Shown here piece by piece: positions 1 to 10,588 of a stretch of 64,000 bases of DNA. The notes under the pieces are model-generated. The model was not told the origin of the DNA. It was given only the letters and a program-made list of their open reading frames with translations, and searched no databases. The translations under genes were made by a program, and so were the position numbers. Source of the DNA: Ambrosia x helenae (lineage: Eukaryota; Streptophyta; Magnoliopsida; Asterales; Asteraceae). The DNA lies in assembly GCA_030844895.1 (NCBI GenBank), contig CM061233.1, positions 58,925,468 to 58,989,467 of the forward strand, in the 5' to 3' direction. Numbering within the stretch: the first letter of the stretch is position 1; each line of letters opens with the position of its first letter.

Positions 1-330
1 AATCAAAACAATGGGAATAATTGTTATCAATGATCAAATGCTTTCATTTATTGAAAGATTACAATCAGTACAAATACTCCCCCTCAGCCTGATCACACAA
101 TGATTGTTTGTCTGAGAGAATGTTTTGTGTGTGATGTAATAGAACAGTACAAGCACTGTTCTATTTATAGACAAACCTAAACCACTGGTGACATGTGCTG
201 ACGTCACCTAAGATAGTGACCTCTAACAGAATAACAACATAAAACATCTGCCCTATACAATCTACTGTTACATTACAAAACACTGTAAGATAAACTACGG
301 CTAAGGGAAAACTCTGATGGTCTTGCAACA
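1..330 (-). mobile_element. Copia-like LTR fragment (U3/R part), runs off the window edge
   Basis: Read on the minus strand this stretch has a core-promoter layout: TATAAATA at 162-169, then about 110 bp downstream an AATAAA signal at 47-52. This is what a short LTR looks like. The purine run at about 80-90 (minus-strand GAGGGGGAGT) and general composition recall Copia/SIRE-type LTRs, but neither LTR end nor any coding region is visible, so the family is inference. The right-hand boundary is uncertain. Confidence 0.35.
142..169 (-). promoter_or_regulatory. TATA box followed at once by a short hairpin
   Basis: Minus-strand TATAAATA (162-169) is followed directly by GAACAGT (155-161), a 6-nt loop, and ACTGTTC (142-148), a perfect 7-bp stem. 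The hairpin lies between the TATA box and the expected start site, or at the very 5' end of the transcript. Upstream, at about 185-225, GTCAC/GTGAC motifs occur in both orientations. Confidence 0.4.
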
Positions 331-443
331 TCTGTTGGAGTCAAAGTGCTGTTGACTCTAATAGACCTTTAGTCTTCAGAACTTGATCAGCAGTTGTTTC
401 TTCATCAGACCTTTGGTCAGCAGTTGTTCTCTAGCAGTCCTTT

Positions 444-479
444 GTATCAGCAGTTGTATCAGCAGTTGTATCAGCAGTT
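444..479. repeat. 12-bp tandem repeat, three copies
   Basis: Three exact copies of GTATCAGCAGTT. Looser copies of the CAGCAGTTGT core occur at about 389 and 417. No coding role is evident. Confidence 0.8.
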
Positions 480-599
480 GTTTGGATTGAACAGTTGTTA
501 GGGTCAGCAGTCTTTTGGGAAGAGTATGTTGTAAGGACTGTTTGTTTGTGGAATCAATAGTTAACATATTTTGGCTTTTCAATCATCTGTTCTTCTCCA

Positions 600-1455
600 G
601 GTCAGCAGACCCAACACAGGTTATTAGTCAAAACACTTATACAAACTTTATGCTAAGTCGCCATGAGTTGAGACTATCAGCTGTGTCGGTTATTATATTT
701 TAAGAAGACGCAATCAAAGGTGAGTTTCACAACCCTACTTTTATTGATTTTACTTTCGGGGGGAGAAACATGCTACGTACTTTGATTTATAAGGATCATG
801 TTATACTATGGTTATATTTGTTTACTATATGGTGTCTCATCTTAAGTCCCAGGGGAAGCCATGAATGTTCGGGTTTGCACAACGAGGGAAATGTGGATAG
901 ATCTATTGGGCCTTACAAACCCCACTCGACGGCGGGGAGCCAGGCGGGTGCATATTGTCTCTAGCATCGGGCCTACCGAGGATGACGATAGCCTAACAGT
1001 CTAGGCGGTTTAGACAGTGGTACATGTCTAGTAATAGGTTCCCAACCGTAGTAGTATTCGTACTTAACGTCTAGCTAACGTTGTTATAACATAGTAGTAA
1101 GGGGAATGATCTTTAAAACTTGTGGAAACATTTTATAAAACCTGTGAACTCACCAGCATTATATGTTGAAATTTTTGGCATGTTTTCTCAGGTCGCTAAG
1201 GTAGCATCATATGGATTAGGCGCACGGCGTCTAGGGTCTTAGTTTCATGTTTTCAGACATTTTCAGACTACGTTGTTTTATATGGGTTGTAAAACATATT
1301 TAAGCTTCCGCTAACGGTTTTTATTATGAAATATTGTGGTTTAGGTTTACGTGTCTTTTACATATAGTTGTCATTTATTGTGACCGTTGACTTAGATCCT
1401 GATGTGTCACGCGCCTCGCGGTAAAACCCCGCACGTGGAATTTGAGGATGTGACA
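600..1455 (+). mobile_element. 3' LTR fragment of a Tekay-type Gypsy element, plus orientation
   Basis: This stretch is the reverse-complement counterpart of the LTRs at 7932 and 15985, sharing GGTGAGTTTCAC (719-730), the CATATTG-containing block at about 950, TTTTCTCAGGTCGCTAAGG (1183-1201) and the terminal block with CCTCGCGGTAAAACCCCGCACGTG, ending in TGTGACA at 1455. It is clearly older than the three full elements, with many substitutions. The 5' part of the LTR is missing. Homology fades near 600, where it abuts the Copia-like and tandem-repeat DNA. Confidence 0.75.
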
Positions 1456-1955
1456 GAAATCTAGCATCCTTTGGAAATGGAATGGCTTGAGTTTGAGAAC
1501 CATGAGACTTCTTGAGTAAAGATATCTAAAGCGCTTCCATGGTGTACCATGATCACTACCATATGCATCAGATTTTATAGCACCTGAGATTGTAACATCA
1601 ATTTGTCTGATTAAAGAATCAATATTTGCATCAGCAATATCAGCAATCTGTACACAATTACCAATATACCATCCCCTATCGAATACAATATCATGCCTTT
1701 GAAGGTAACCATTAAAAACCTTGTTAGAAGAATCCTTCTCATCTGTTTTAATCTCCATACTAGCTTCTTGGCACACTCCGCTTTTCCAAAGACAAACTAC
1801 CAACTCGCAATATATAAAATTGACTCCAGTAATACAAATTCCATTTAGTTCCATATCCCTTATTGCTTCTACTGTTTCATTTACTTTACATTCTTCCAAG
1901 AAGGCTTGATTTAACAAATTATAAGCAACGGCATTTGGTGTCTTGCCATATTTCC
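1456..1955 (-). pseudogene. PPR-like gene remnant, downstream part (split by a solo LTR)
   Basis: An open minus-strand frame runs from the LTR junction at 1955 down to 1456. Its first ~45 codons have the spacing of pentatricopeptide repeats: a NLLNQAFLEE helix, then ETVEAIRDMELNGI and a CLWKSGVCQEAS helix. PPR proteins bind organellar RNA; the style recalls chloroplast PPR proteins of the DG1/EMB type, but that is memory only. From about 1745 to 1456 the frame stays open but no longer looks like PPR, so the remnant may be chimeric. It is truncated at 1455 by a Tekay-type LTR fragment. The upstream part is at 6088-7140 and reads in the same frame once the solo LTR and one TSD copy are ignored. 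Confidence 0.55.
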
Positions 1956-4671
1956 TGTAAGACCCGCAAAATCGGTGTCAAACAGTTGGGTAAAAGTTAT
2001 TAAATATGCAAAAACTTGAGTAAATTCTTCTTCGAAAGAGTATGTATACGCAGCGGAAAAATCATTTATAATAAAATTCTACAAAACACATGACAAATAC
2101 TTATCCAAATTAAATTTAAAATTTATCATGTGTAACAAAAGTTGTCTTCCACTAGAAATGCCTTCAATTGTCAGGTAGCTTCTCGCATCGCCAAGCAGTC
2201 ATCCATCCATCTCTCTTTTAACCTGAAATCAATCTAACGTGTATGCAAAATTCAGCTACGCTGAGTGAGTTCAAGTTTTATAAATTTATATAAACAAGTA
2301 TTTTGTCAAAACAAGAATTAACAAAATACCTCAACCTTAGAGTTAACAATAAGCGCAATACGCTAATTTGTTTTTCCCCAAGCAAAACAAAAATCAAAGT
2401 CCAGGATAGGCATACTCTGCTTAATTACCTCAAGACTTCACTTACCAAATATATAATAAGCGCATCTCGCTTTTCAACACAAAGAACAATCCAGTCTATT
2501 TAAGCAAACTAAAGCTAGAGATTTAAAGCAGGCATTTCCTACCTCTGTCATAGCTCAGTTTATAAAAAATACACGTAATATAAACTATGTAACAACCCTG
2601 ACTCAAAACCAAGACCAGAGATCAGAGTAGGCATGTCTCACTTCCGTCATAGCTCAGTTCGACATATCAGGTAGCCATCAAACATAGTCTACTATATTTA
2701 ATAACAGGTATAACATAAACTAAGCAACAACCATGACATAAAACCAATACCTTATATCAGAGCAGGCATATCCCACTTCTGTCATGGCCCAGTTTATAAG
2801 GTCAGGTAGTCGCTAAACATAGTTTATATATTTATGGAAACTCATATAACTTAAACCTATACATACACCTATATAAAGGTACATTCATTTTCATATACGT
2901 ATAAACATATACAACTATCCGAATATATATTTTATTCTAGTTGCCTTCAAACATGTAGGTATTAAAACATAATAACCTACTCACATTTTAAGCCTAAAAA
3001 ATATATATTTGAATTAGTATGGATTTCGTTCGTACGTAAAAATATTTATAACTTCACATTAGGCCCATTCCGCCTACTTACGTTTCATGCCAAAATAATA
3101 TATTTATTAACATGAATTTCATTTGTACAAAAAAATATTTATAACTTCATAGAAAATATTTTCGTGACTTCATAAAAATCAACATGCACATTAGCCCAAA
3201 ATATTTAGAAAAACAATAACTAAAACAGTGGGCACAAGAACTCACCTTATTGAACTGCTCGTCTCCAAACAAGCTAAAAGATGTTAATCAAAGACTTGAA
3301 CATGTTGATTTAGGCCACTGGACGAAGCTCCAAGTAACTTAGTGAAATAGTCTTCACGTCAAACATTCTTTTTCTTGTAAATGAAAATATAAAATAGATC
3401 CTAAACAAATACCTTGTGAGATTTCATGTATGAAAGCATCACAGTTGATTAACCACACATAGCATCATCTCCACAACTTCATGGACACTTCCACCTTCAA
3501 GCATCTCAAGACCTACGCATCATCTGATCTTCTCATCCATAAAAATCCAAATATTACAATTCATGAACCATACGATGCTAGTTAACCACAGACTTAGCCG
3601 GATACAAAACTAGTTGTGGAGTTCGATCTAATGCCGATGAACGGCTACGGATCTTCAACCAACATATCAACGAAACTCGAACATGATTAAACAGAAGACC
3701 ATAATCGTGAAACAAGGCAAACATCCCAACCTTGAACAATCATCCATTACGAACTACTCTCGGTGACATTCCATGAACCGAAACCAAAAGATCTAAGAAC
3801 CACCATCATCACTATACCATAAAAACCGACCCTATCCCGAAACCATGAAAAAACGAATAACCGAACACGAACAAAACATAAAGGTTTTACCATAGACCGA
3901 ACAAAAGTCGGAACTCGAGTCGTCTTTGTCGTCATGAACACCTTTTTCCATTTTTGTTTCTGCCGCAAATCACCCTATCTTGCTATGCTTGTGACCAAAC
4001 CGATCATTTCGACAAACGAGACACCGTCACTGTTAACGACCACTCTCATCACCGACTATATCGTCGCCATCTCTCTCGCCGCTACCGTCCACACAACCAC
4101 CACAACCACTACCCTAGACACCTCCTCTTTCGAACTCCATAACCATAACCAGACCTTTGTCATAAACCACACGGCCAGGAACTTCAACTTGGTTCACGCG
4201 TGGAGACGAGATCGAATCGAGCCTGATCACAGGAAGGACGGTGTCTTCTAGTGCGAGTGGGAACCGAGCAGGGTGGTCGATGAAGTTGACTGACGTCAGG
4301 CGCGACGGTAGGTTATTTCAGTAGAGTTTAATCGGTGAGCAGGTGTGGGTTTTAAAACATAAGACTTGACACCCTGTTAAATATCCGATGATCATGGCTC
4401 ATAAATCACCTAGTTATGTCGACATTCTCGCCTCAAATTATTGACTTAATTAGCCAAACTTACGGATGTGATTTACACCACTTTATTATTTCTTTGTAAT
4501 TGAGAGTGATTACCACACTTTCCTTTCATATCTACACATCTATACATATCCCCAAGATTTATAGAGAAATCTTGTAAGAGTATTGTATTTTTGCCATTTA
4601 TATAAACAACGTAAAGTTTACAATGTGCAAATTTCATTTAGGAAAGGCTTGAAACAATGGATTATATTAAG

Positions 4672-5873
4672 TAGGGGTGAGCAAAATTGGTCCGGACCGA
4701 AAGAAAACCGAGGACCGACCCGAAAACACATCAAAACCGACCCGACCCTATTTTGTGGGTTATGTTATCGGTCCAAGAATTTCTCTCCAATCGGTTCTCG
4801 GGTCGGGTCGGTCCAGAATATCGTTAAAACCGAATAAAAACCGATGGACCGATTTGAAACATGATAGTTACTTTCATAATATAGTTTCTTTCATAAACCT
4901 GATGCATAGATTTGAACATTCAATGCTGCCAGAAAATTCTAGTCACTTTAACATGCCATAAGTCGATCAAAACACAAGGTTTTTTAATAATTTTTTACTC
5001 TATGATATAGTACTTTGAGTCTTACAATTGCGTACCAAATTTCATAATTTTTTACTATGTTTTGATACCTCAAAAGTGATCTACAAGAATATGTATACAA
5101 TCTATCGCAAAACTGATTTATCTTTTTAAGGCCGTAACTCACAAGCGATTCATTAAAATCACGTGATATTTCATATGGAAACACTTGAAGATATGCAAAT
5201 TAGGATTATTGCATGATTGGTACTTAATAATGTGTTTAAAACCGTCAAAAAGGCCATGTTTATAGAACTTCACTAGCTGACAGCACTGTATAGAAAAATT
5301 CGTGCAAAATCATAGAAATTGCATCAGGGGATGATTTATACTATTCTAAAAAGCTAAGACATAGAACTATAGGTGGTAAAAATTTTAAATTTTCTATAAT
5401 TGTTTGATAGGTCAAATTTGGCTTAGCAAACAGTAGGGCTGGAAATGGGTAACCTGTATAAGACACGATTAGACCTGCTAAGACACGATTTCCCAGCCCT
5501 AGCAAACAGCGAACAGAAGATGGACAATCTTCAGAATTTTTCTGACCCGTTATGTGTTTTTCCATTAAATTAGTGCTTAGAATCCACAATTGTGATGTTT
5601 TATGCTTGAATCAACATAACCAAACCTATTGTTTTTGGTTTTCTAGATTTTTTAGATTTGGTTATATTGAGTCTTCAAGTTTATATTTTGTTATCTTAAG
5701 CTACAAGTTGGTTATATCGGGTCGGGTCGGGTCTTGTTCCTAAGACCGACAGAACCGAATTTGCTTGGACCGAGGACCAAACCTATTTATAGGGTTGTAA
5801 TTCGGTTCTGATTTTTCCCTCCAGCCGGTTCTCGGGTCGGGTTGGGTCGGTTCTGGACCAATGCTCACCCCTA
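4672..5873. mobile_element. Non-autonomous hAT element, 1.2 kb
   Basis: Terminal inverted repeats begin TAGGGGTGAGCA (4672-4683) and end TGCTCACCCCTA (5862-5873). Perfect 8-bp TSDs ATATTAAG sit at 4664-4671 and 5874-5881, diagnostic of the hAT superfamily. Subterminal regions are rich in CCGGTTCTCGGGTCGG-type motifs in inverted orientation, as expected for transposase-binding sites. No transposase ORF is present. It lies inside the solo LTR 1956-6087 and contains the smaller MITE at 5434-5501. Confidence 0.92.
5434..5501. mobile_element. 68-bp hAT-like MITE nested in the 1.2-kb hAT element
   Basis: The ends are TAGGGCTGGAAAT and ATTTCCCAGCCCTA, near-perfect inverted repeats of 13-14 bp. The flanks carry perfect 8-bp TSDs GCAAACAG (5426-5433 and 5502-5509). 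The interior holds two direct copies of TAAGACACGATT. At 68 bp it is among the smallest elements one could still call a MITE. Confidence 0.85.
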
Positions 5874-6087
5874 ATATTAAGGGTCGCCTTTTATTAATTT
5901 CATAGCATGAGTTTTGACCATGCATGGAAAATAACGACGGCCTTAATATTTTATAACAAAACCCATATTGCCTCCTATGAAACTTTGTTGTTGCAAGATG
6001 GCATCTAAATAACCTCCTCAATGGTTTCATTTCATTTATAAATTATAAATGATATGACATTATAGGCGAAAATTTTAGGGCGTTACA

Positions 6088-7140
6088 TTTCCTCATCTTC
6101 TCAAAGTATTCATGCACAAGCTCATGGTTCTTAAATGTCAAAATTACCTTCATTTCACTTCCATAAATTGTTGCACTTGATTCCATGTCATTTCTTGCCA
6201 CTAAAGCTTCTCTGTTGCTTAGTGCTACTGATATGGTAAAATCAACATCCTGTTTACAGGAATCATGTAGAACTTCTGCAAAATTTTCACCTAAACAATA
6301 CTGCCAACCCGGTTTCCATCCAAACATTTCAAGATTCACCAACTTAAACTCGTTCACGCCATTGTTGAACCATACAATTATATCATCTTTACCAAAGATT
6401 ACCTCCTCCTTTGTCCTTTCTAATTGAGTTAATAACTTCCCTTTGTTGGATATATCAATAAGGTCCACCATTGATGCTTGCATCTGTTGATTGGAAGTTT
6501 TAAATTGTTTATTCAAACAACCCACCAAAACTTGTAAGTTTGCACAAGTCCCTTTCAAATCTCGCTTACCAATATTTTTTTGCTTCTGGTTAAACTTTTC
6601 AAGCTGCCCCATACCCTCAATTGTTGTTTCCTAATTATTCTTGACTAACTTTTTCCCTCGTTTTTTCTTCGAGCAAGATAATAACATGTCTGCAACAAGC
6701 TCATATACATATTTGTATTTTGCATGCCACTTTTCGAAAGAAAAATAATCCATGAAGTGCTTATAATCAAGCACTTCCCTGATATATACACGACAATTAC
6801 AACCATTTGCATCATATTCCACAACATTAGAATCTATCGTCTCCAATGAAGGTAACAAATACCCTAAACTAGAACACTCTAAAATAGGCCATGGCAGTAA
6901 TTGGAAATAGAATCTTTTAAGGTACGAATATGAACACGTAGAATCCACAACAATATCACTAAAAATAGGAGTAACTGACTTTGTTTGAGTAGATATTGTG
7001 TCATTGTTCTGAAGTGCAATAATTTGATTAATCATTTTTCTTTGAGTCTTCCATTTCATTTTCCTTTGAATTATCAGGTAAGATTTTATTTGTTTCACCA
7101 TTAACATTCCCAAATATTTCATCGAACACCATGTGGTCAA
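6088..7140 (-). pseudogene. PPR-like gene remnant, upstream part
   Basis: One minus-strand frame spans 7140 to 6088, interrupted only by a TAG at 6631-6633 (between ...KLVKNN and ETTIEG...). Near its downstream end the residues NDMESSATIY, then HELVHEYFEKMRK, resemble a PPR helix pair. The frame runs directly into the solo LTR and continues on the other side (1955 downwards) after one copy of the TTTCC duplication. The upstream 300 codons (for example CRVYIREVLDYKHFMDYF) are not recognised and may come from another gene. No ATG context, introns or promoter could be assigned. Most likely a dead gene copy or a chimera of captured fragments. Confidence 0.5.
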
Positions 7141-7401
7141 CGTCTACTTTTGTGAGTTTAAAGGAAAAACAAAATCCAAGATCCCTTTCATTATCAATAG
7201 TGACAATAGGACTAGTTTGATGTTGTAAATAGGATTACTTACATCAATTGTTCCTTATTGATCATGAATTTATGAATTTTCATTTACCTCTACTTCTATT
7301 CCACATAATTTTGAAATTTCTCCTTCACCCGTCTACTTTTGTGTTGACTTCTTGGTTATCTTGATCGAAACCATCCTTCTTCAACTAATCGATTCCACAT
7401 T
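7141..7401. other. Unassigned DNA between gene remnant and CACTA terminus
   Basis: Moderately AT-rich. It may be the 5' continuation of the minus-strand remnant, but stop codons occur in all frames and no motif stands out. Confidence 0.4.
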
Positions 7402-7931
7402 CACTACTACAAAAACAGGCATTTGCTAGGAAAGTTTGCTACCAAAACAAATCAGTTGCAAATTTTGCTCCGGATTAGCTATGAACGCATTTTGCTACAA
7501 TTTAGCGACAGACATTTTGTAGCAAATGAAATCCGTAGCAAAATCCATAGCAAATCCTTAGCAAAATTGGCAAAATATATATAAAAAAAATTACTTGTCA
7601 AAAATTGGTAGCAAAATCCATAGCAAAACCATAAAAATAAATTATTTAGAAGTTAACTAGACAAGTTAAATAAAAGTCATAGCAAACTACGTAGCAAAAT
7701 TGAAGGAGTATAGTATGATAAAAATAAGTTGGTAAAATCGGTAGCAAAATCCGTAGCTAAGTCATGAAAATAAATGTTAAAACTAACTAAAAAAATATAT
7801 GGAGCAAATTCGGTAGCAGAATTGAGAAACAAGTACTTAAAAAAACTTCGTAGCAAATTTGGTATCAAAATTTTGAAAAAAAAAAACTTAAACTATCGTT
7901 GCAAAATCTATAGCAACATTCATTGCAAAAT
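7402..7931. mobile_element. CACTA (En/Spm)-type terminus with subterminal repeats
   Basis: It starts CACTACTACAAAAACAGGC, a typical plant CACTA terminal inverted repeat. The following 500 bp carry well over a dozen copies of TAGCAAA(A)(T), often spaced 15-30 bp apart and in one main orientation, with a few TTTGCTAC copies reversed near the start. Subterminal motif arrays of this kind bind CACTA transposase. The element is interrupted at 7931 by Gypsy element 1. Beyond the insertion (18658 onwards) only a few matching bases (TTTGCAAAAAC) are seen and no opposite terminus is found, so the element is truncated. Confidence 0.7.
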
Positions 7932-8210
7932 TGTCACACCCTCAAATTCCACGTGCGAGGTTTTACCGCGAGGCGCGTGACACACCAGGATCTCAGTCAA
8001 CGATCACAATAAACATACAACATACATGCATTCATAAATATATTTAAAACCAAAATATCATGCTTTGAGCCGTAAACCAGCAGCGGAAGCATTCTTGTTT
8101 ACAACCAAAAGACATATCATTGTTTACAAAACATTGTTTAATATGCTTCAAAATATTAGACGCTGTGCATGACTCCGTGCGCCTAGCCCATTGACTGCTA
8201 CCTTAGCGAC

Positions 8211-8685
8211 CTGAGAAAACATGCCAAAAATGTCAACATATAATGCTGGTGAGTTCACAGGTTTTCTTTTATAAAAGTGTTGTCACAAGTTCACAAAGAT
8301 CATTTCCGTTAATACTATGTCATAAGAACGTTAGCTAGACGTTAAGTGTTTTTACTACTACGGTTGGGAACCCATTACTAAACATGAACCAAAAGATGAT
8401 ACCAGCCCAGACGACTGGGCTACCGATGCCTCGGTAACCCGATAGGTAGAGACAATATGCACCCGCCCGGCCCCGCCGTCGAGTGGGGCTTGTGAGGCCC
8501 AATAGATCTATCCACATTTCCCCCGTTGTGCGTTCCAGCACATTCATGGTTTCCCCCTGGGACTTTCCATAAAAGCCGTATAGTAACATAAAGTGCCCAT
8601 AGTATAACATGACCTTTAAATAGTTTGTACAAAGCTTGTTTCTCCCCCGAAAGCAAGACAGTAAAAGTGGGGCTGTGAAACTCAC
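8211..8685 (-). other. Putative intron in the LTR leader (475 nt)
   Basis: Minus strand: donor context CCGAG/GTGAGT at 8685 and acceptor TGTTTTCTCAG/GTCGC ending at 8211. Both borders are conserved in the LTRs of elements 2 and 3 and in the old fragment at 600-1455, with spacings of 465-475 nt, while the interior is less conserved. It would remove part of the long 5' leader from genomic transcripts. Inferred from splice consensus only. Confidence 0.45.
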
Positions 8686-9128
8686 CTCGGATTGCGTTAC
8701 TTGAAAACAGTTAAGTAATTATGTTATGATAGCCCCAAATAGCGGCGACCTATCATAAGATGTGTATAAGTATCCGGACTAACAACCCGCAGGTTAACCA
8801 GTCCCCGAATGTCCAGACCGTGACCATAACGTTTGAAAACATCTTTAACTGTTAAACCGACCGTGCCAGACAAGACCCGACGTCCCATTGGTGACCCGAC
8901 GTCCCACGTGTTAGGTAAATACAAGACATCATGCAACATGTGCAATTAAACTCTTAATACGCGCAATAGTTCACCTAGTCTAGCATAATGTCTGATTAAC
9001 GCATAATCAGGTCCGAACACGTCTTACTAAGTCATTGGGTGCATCTCGGGGTTCCTATCATGTTCCTAGGTGTCAAATCATGTTCCGGGATGTCAAAACG
9101 CGTTCACGACAGCAGTACATGCGATTAG

Positions 9129-9262
9129 GAAAGTCACACGCGAGTAGCTTCAGCCTATTGGCGATTAGGGGCCCAATCGCCTGATATATCAGGCGATTAG
9201 GGTCCTAATCGCCTTCATGCATGCCTAATCGCCTTCAGCATCCTAATCGCCTGCTGCTGCTG
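9129..9262. promoter_or_regulatory. Transcribed cluster of AGGCGATTAGG inverted motifs
   Basis: At least seven copies of GCGATTAGG or its complement CCTAATCGC are interspersed in both orientations. The right LTR (17170-17322) has one additional 15-bp stretch with an inverted pair. It shares its motif with the cluster upstream of the TATA box. Confidence 0.6.
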
Positions 9263-10034
9263 TGTAACGGATTTTCGCGCGTTTAACCCTCCAAATCAGA
9301 TCCGAAACATGCAACAACACCCAATATCAAACCTAAATCATTTACCAACCCATTCCAAGCAAAAACCCCCAACATATCACTAATCTAACATGTTCTAAGC
9401 AATTATTTCTAAAATGGCAAAGTACTAGATTTCACCAACCAACCTTATCTTTCCTTAAATGGAAACAATCAGATTTCAATCTCTACAAACTTGCAAATCA
9501 TCAAACCTCTGATCTAACATCTTCCTAGTATGAATTCTAACAACATTGCATCAACAATCATACCATAATCATCCTAAATCTTCAAGAACATTCAAATGGG
9601 TCAAAATACACATTTTCATCAAAACACAACAATAATGGCTCAAACTCTAAGATAACCTTCCTAATAATCTCTACATAACAGAAGTACAATCATATCATGG
9701 AAACAATCATGTTATAATCACCAAGAAGACCAACATTTGCATGTAAACTTCACATATAACAAGCATTAAGGTGTAGACTTGGTTTAGAACTCTTTTGAAA
9801 GGTTTTTAAAGACACAAACTTAGTAAAACAAGGTCTGGACCTTTGGGGAACCAAAATAACAACTTTACAAAGGTTAGGGATGAAGAACACACCTTGGATT
9901 TTGTTAAAGAAAGGTGTGTGGGCTTGGAGATGGTGATTTTTGTAGCAAAATGAGTTCCAGAGGTGTTTCAAGGTGTGTGGGTGGCTTGGGATCAGCTAGG
10001 GTTGTTCTAGAGGTGTTTGGGGAGTTAAGGGTTC

Positions 10035-10042
10035 TATTTATA
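10035..10042 (-). promoter_or_regulatory. LTR TATA box, element 1 left LTR
   Basis: TATAAATA on the minus strand; the copy in the transcription-driving right LTR is at 18105-18112. The same box in the same setting occurs in element 2 (46513-46520) and the left LTR of element 3 (54624-54631). Confidence 0.7.
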
Positions 10043-10067
10043 GGTGTTTTGACCCGGACTCTGCAGT

Positions 10068-10212
10068 ATAGGCGATTAGCAGTCCATTTCATGCGATTGG
10101 GGGCCTAATCGCATGCTACATCAGGCGATTAGGTCCCAATCGCCTGCTATCAACCACCTACTCGCCTATATATAGGCGATTAGGCCCTTTTCCAGATCCT
10201 AATCGCCTGAAA
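10068..10212. promoter_or_regulatory. Upstream cluster of GCGATTAGG inverted motifs
   Basis: About eight copies of GCGATTAGG/CCTAATCGC or one-mismatch variants, in both orientations, starting ~26 bp upstream of the TATA box in transcription sense. Position and dyad arrangement suggest binding sites of an activator or repressor. The right LTR copy is at 18138-18282. Confidence 0.6.
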
Positions 10213-10588
10213 CCCTCCAAGCTGGGTTTTCGGCGCGTTAAACGCTATTTTAACACATATAAACACGTATTCACATACCGATAAGTCACATAATGATTCC
10301 AAACATATAATGCATGATAACTAACACGTTTACATCCGTTCACCAATTCCCGGGACTCGAGACTCGTGTGTGCATTAAACCCGGCGATTCCACGAATCAC
10401 CAATCCTTGTACACATGGTTATGGACCGACTCCCGATGACCCCGCGGATCATCGTAACGACTCCCGATGATTCCCAGAATCATCATACCGACTCGACTGA
10501 CTCCGTTAAGTACGTAATATGCATGACTCGCTAAGGTAGACTTACTAGTTTAGTCAACGTTACTAACCTGAGTTTGCCGGGTGTCACA

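Larger units (their letters stand above)
1956..6087 (-). mobile_element. Solo LTR (Gypsy-type) with a nested hAT element
   Basis: The left end is TGTAAGACCC and the right end GGGCGTTACA, a proper TG...CA pair. The 5-bp direct repeats TTTCC flank it at 1951-1955 and 6088-6092. Without the nested hAT (4672-5873 plus one 8-bp TSD copy) it is about 2.9 kb, similar in size to the other LTRs here. An AACTCACCTTATTG block at about 3240 resembles the conserved donor-like block of the Tekay LTRs and suggests minus-strand sense; a minus-strand TATATAAAT lies near 4600. No internal region or second LTR is present, so it is the usual product of LTR-LTR recombination. ORFs inside (for example 3934-4251) are not considered genes. 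Confidence 0.8.
7932..10588 (-). repeat. Left (3') LTR of element 1
   Basis: Begins TGTCACACCC and ends GGGTGTCACA (plus-strand reading). In transcription sense it holds TATAAATA at 10035-10042, a motif cluster upstream of it (10068-10212), a second cluster in the transcribed part (9129-9262) and splice-like borders at 8685 and 8211. Short ORFs inside, such as 9750-9971, are repeated in the other LTR and are not supported as genes. Confidence 0.95.

Noticed and set aside
3934..4251. 105-codon Thr/His-rich ORF
   Set aside because: Lies inside the solo LTR, low complexity (ACC/CAC runs), no homologue suggested.
1956..4523. Solo LTR ending at 4518 with TTTCC at 4519-4523
   Set aside because: The end would be AC instead of CA. 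The boundary at 6087 gives TG...CA ends, a perfect TSD and restores a protein frame, so it is preferred.
9750..9971. 73-codon ORF repeated at 17820-18041
   Set aside because: Conserved only because the two LTRs of element 1 are nearly identical; not preserved in the LTRs of elements 2 and 3.
10531..10542. CTAAGGTAG resemblance to a homing-endonuclease site in large-subunit rRNA
   Set aside because: Only ~9 bases match, there is no rRNA context, and the motif belongs to a conserved LTR 12-mer.
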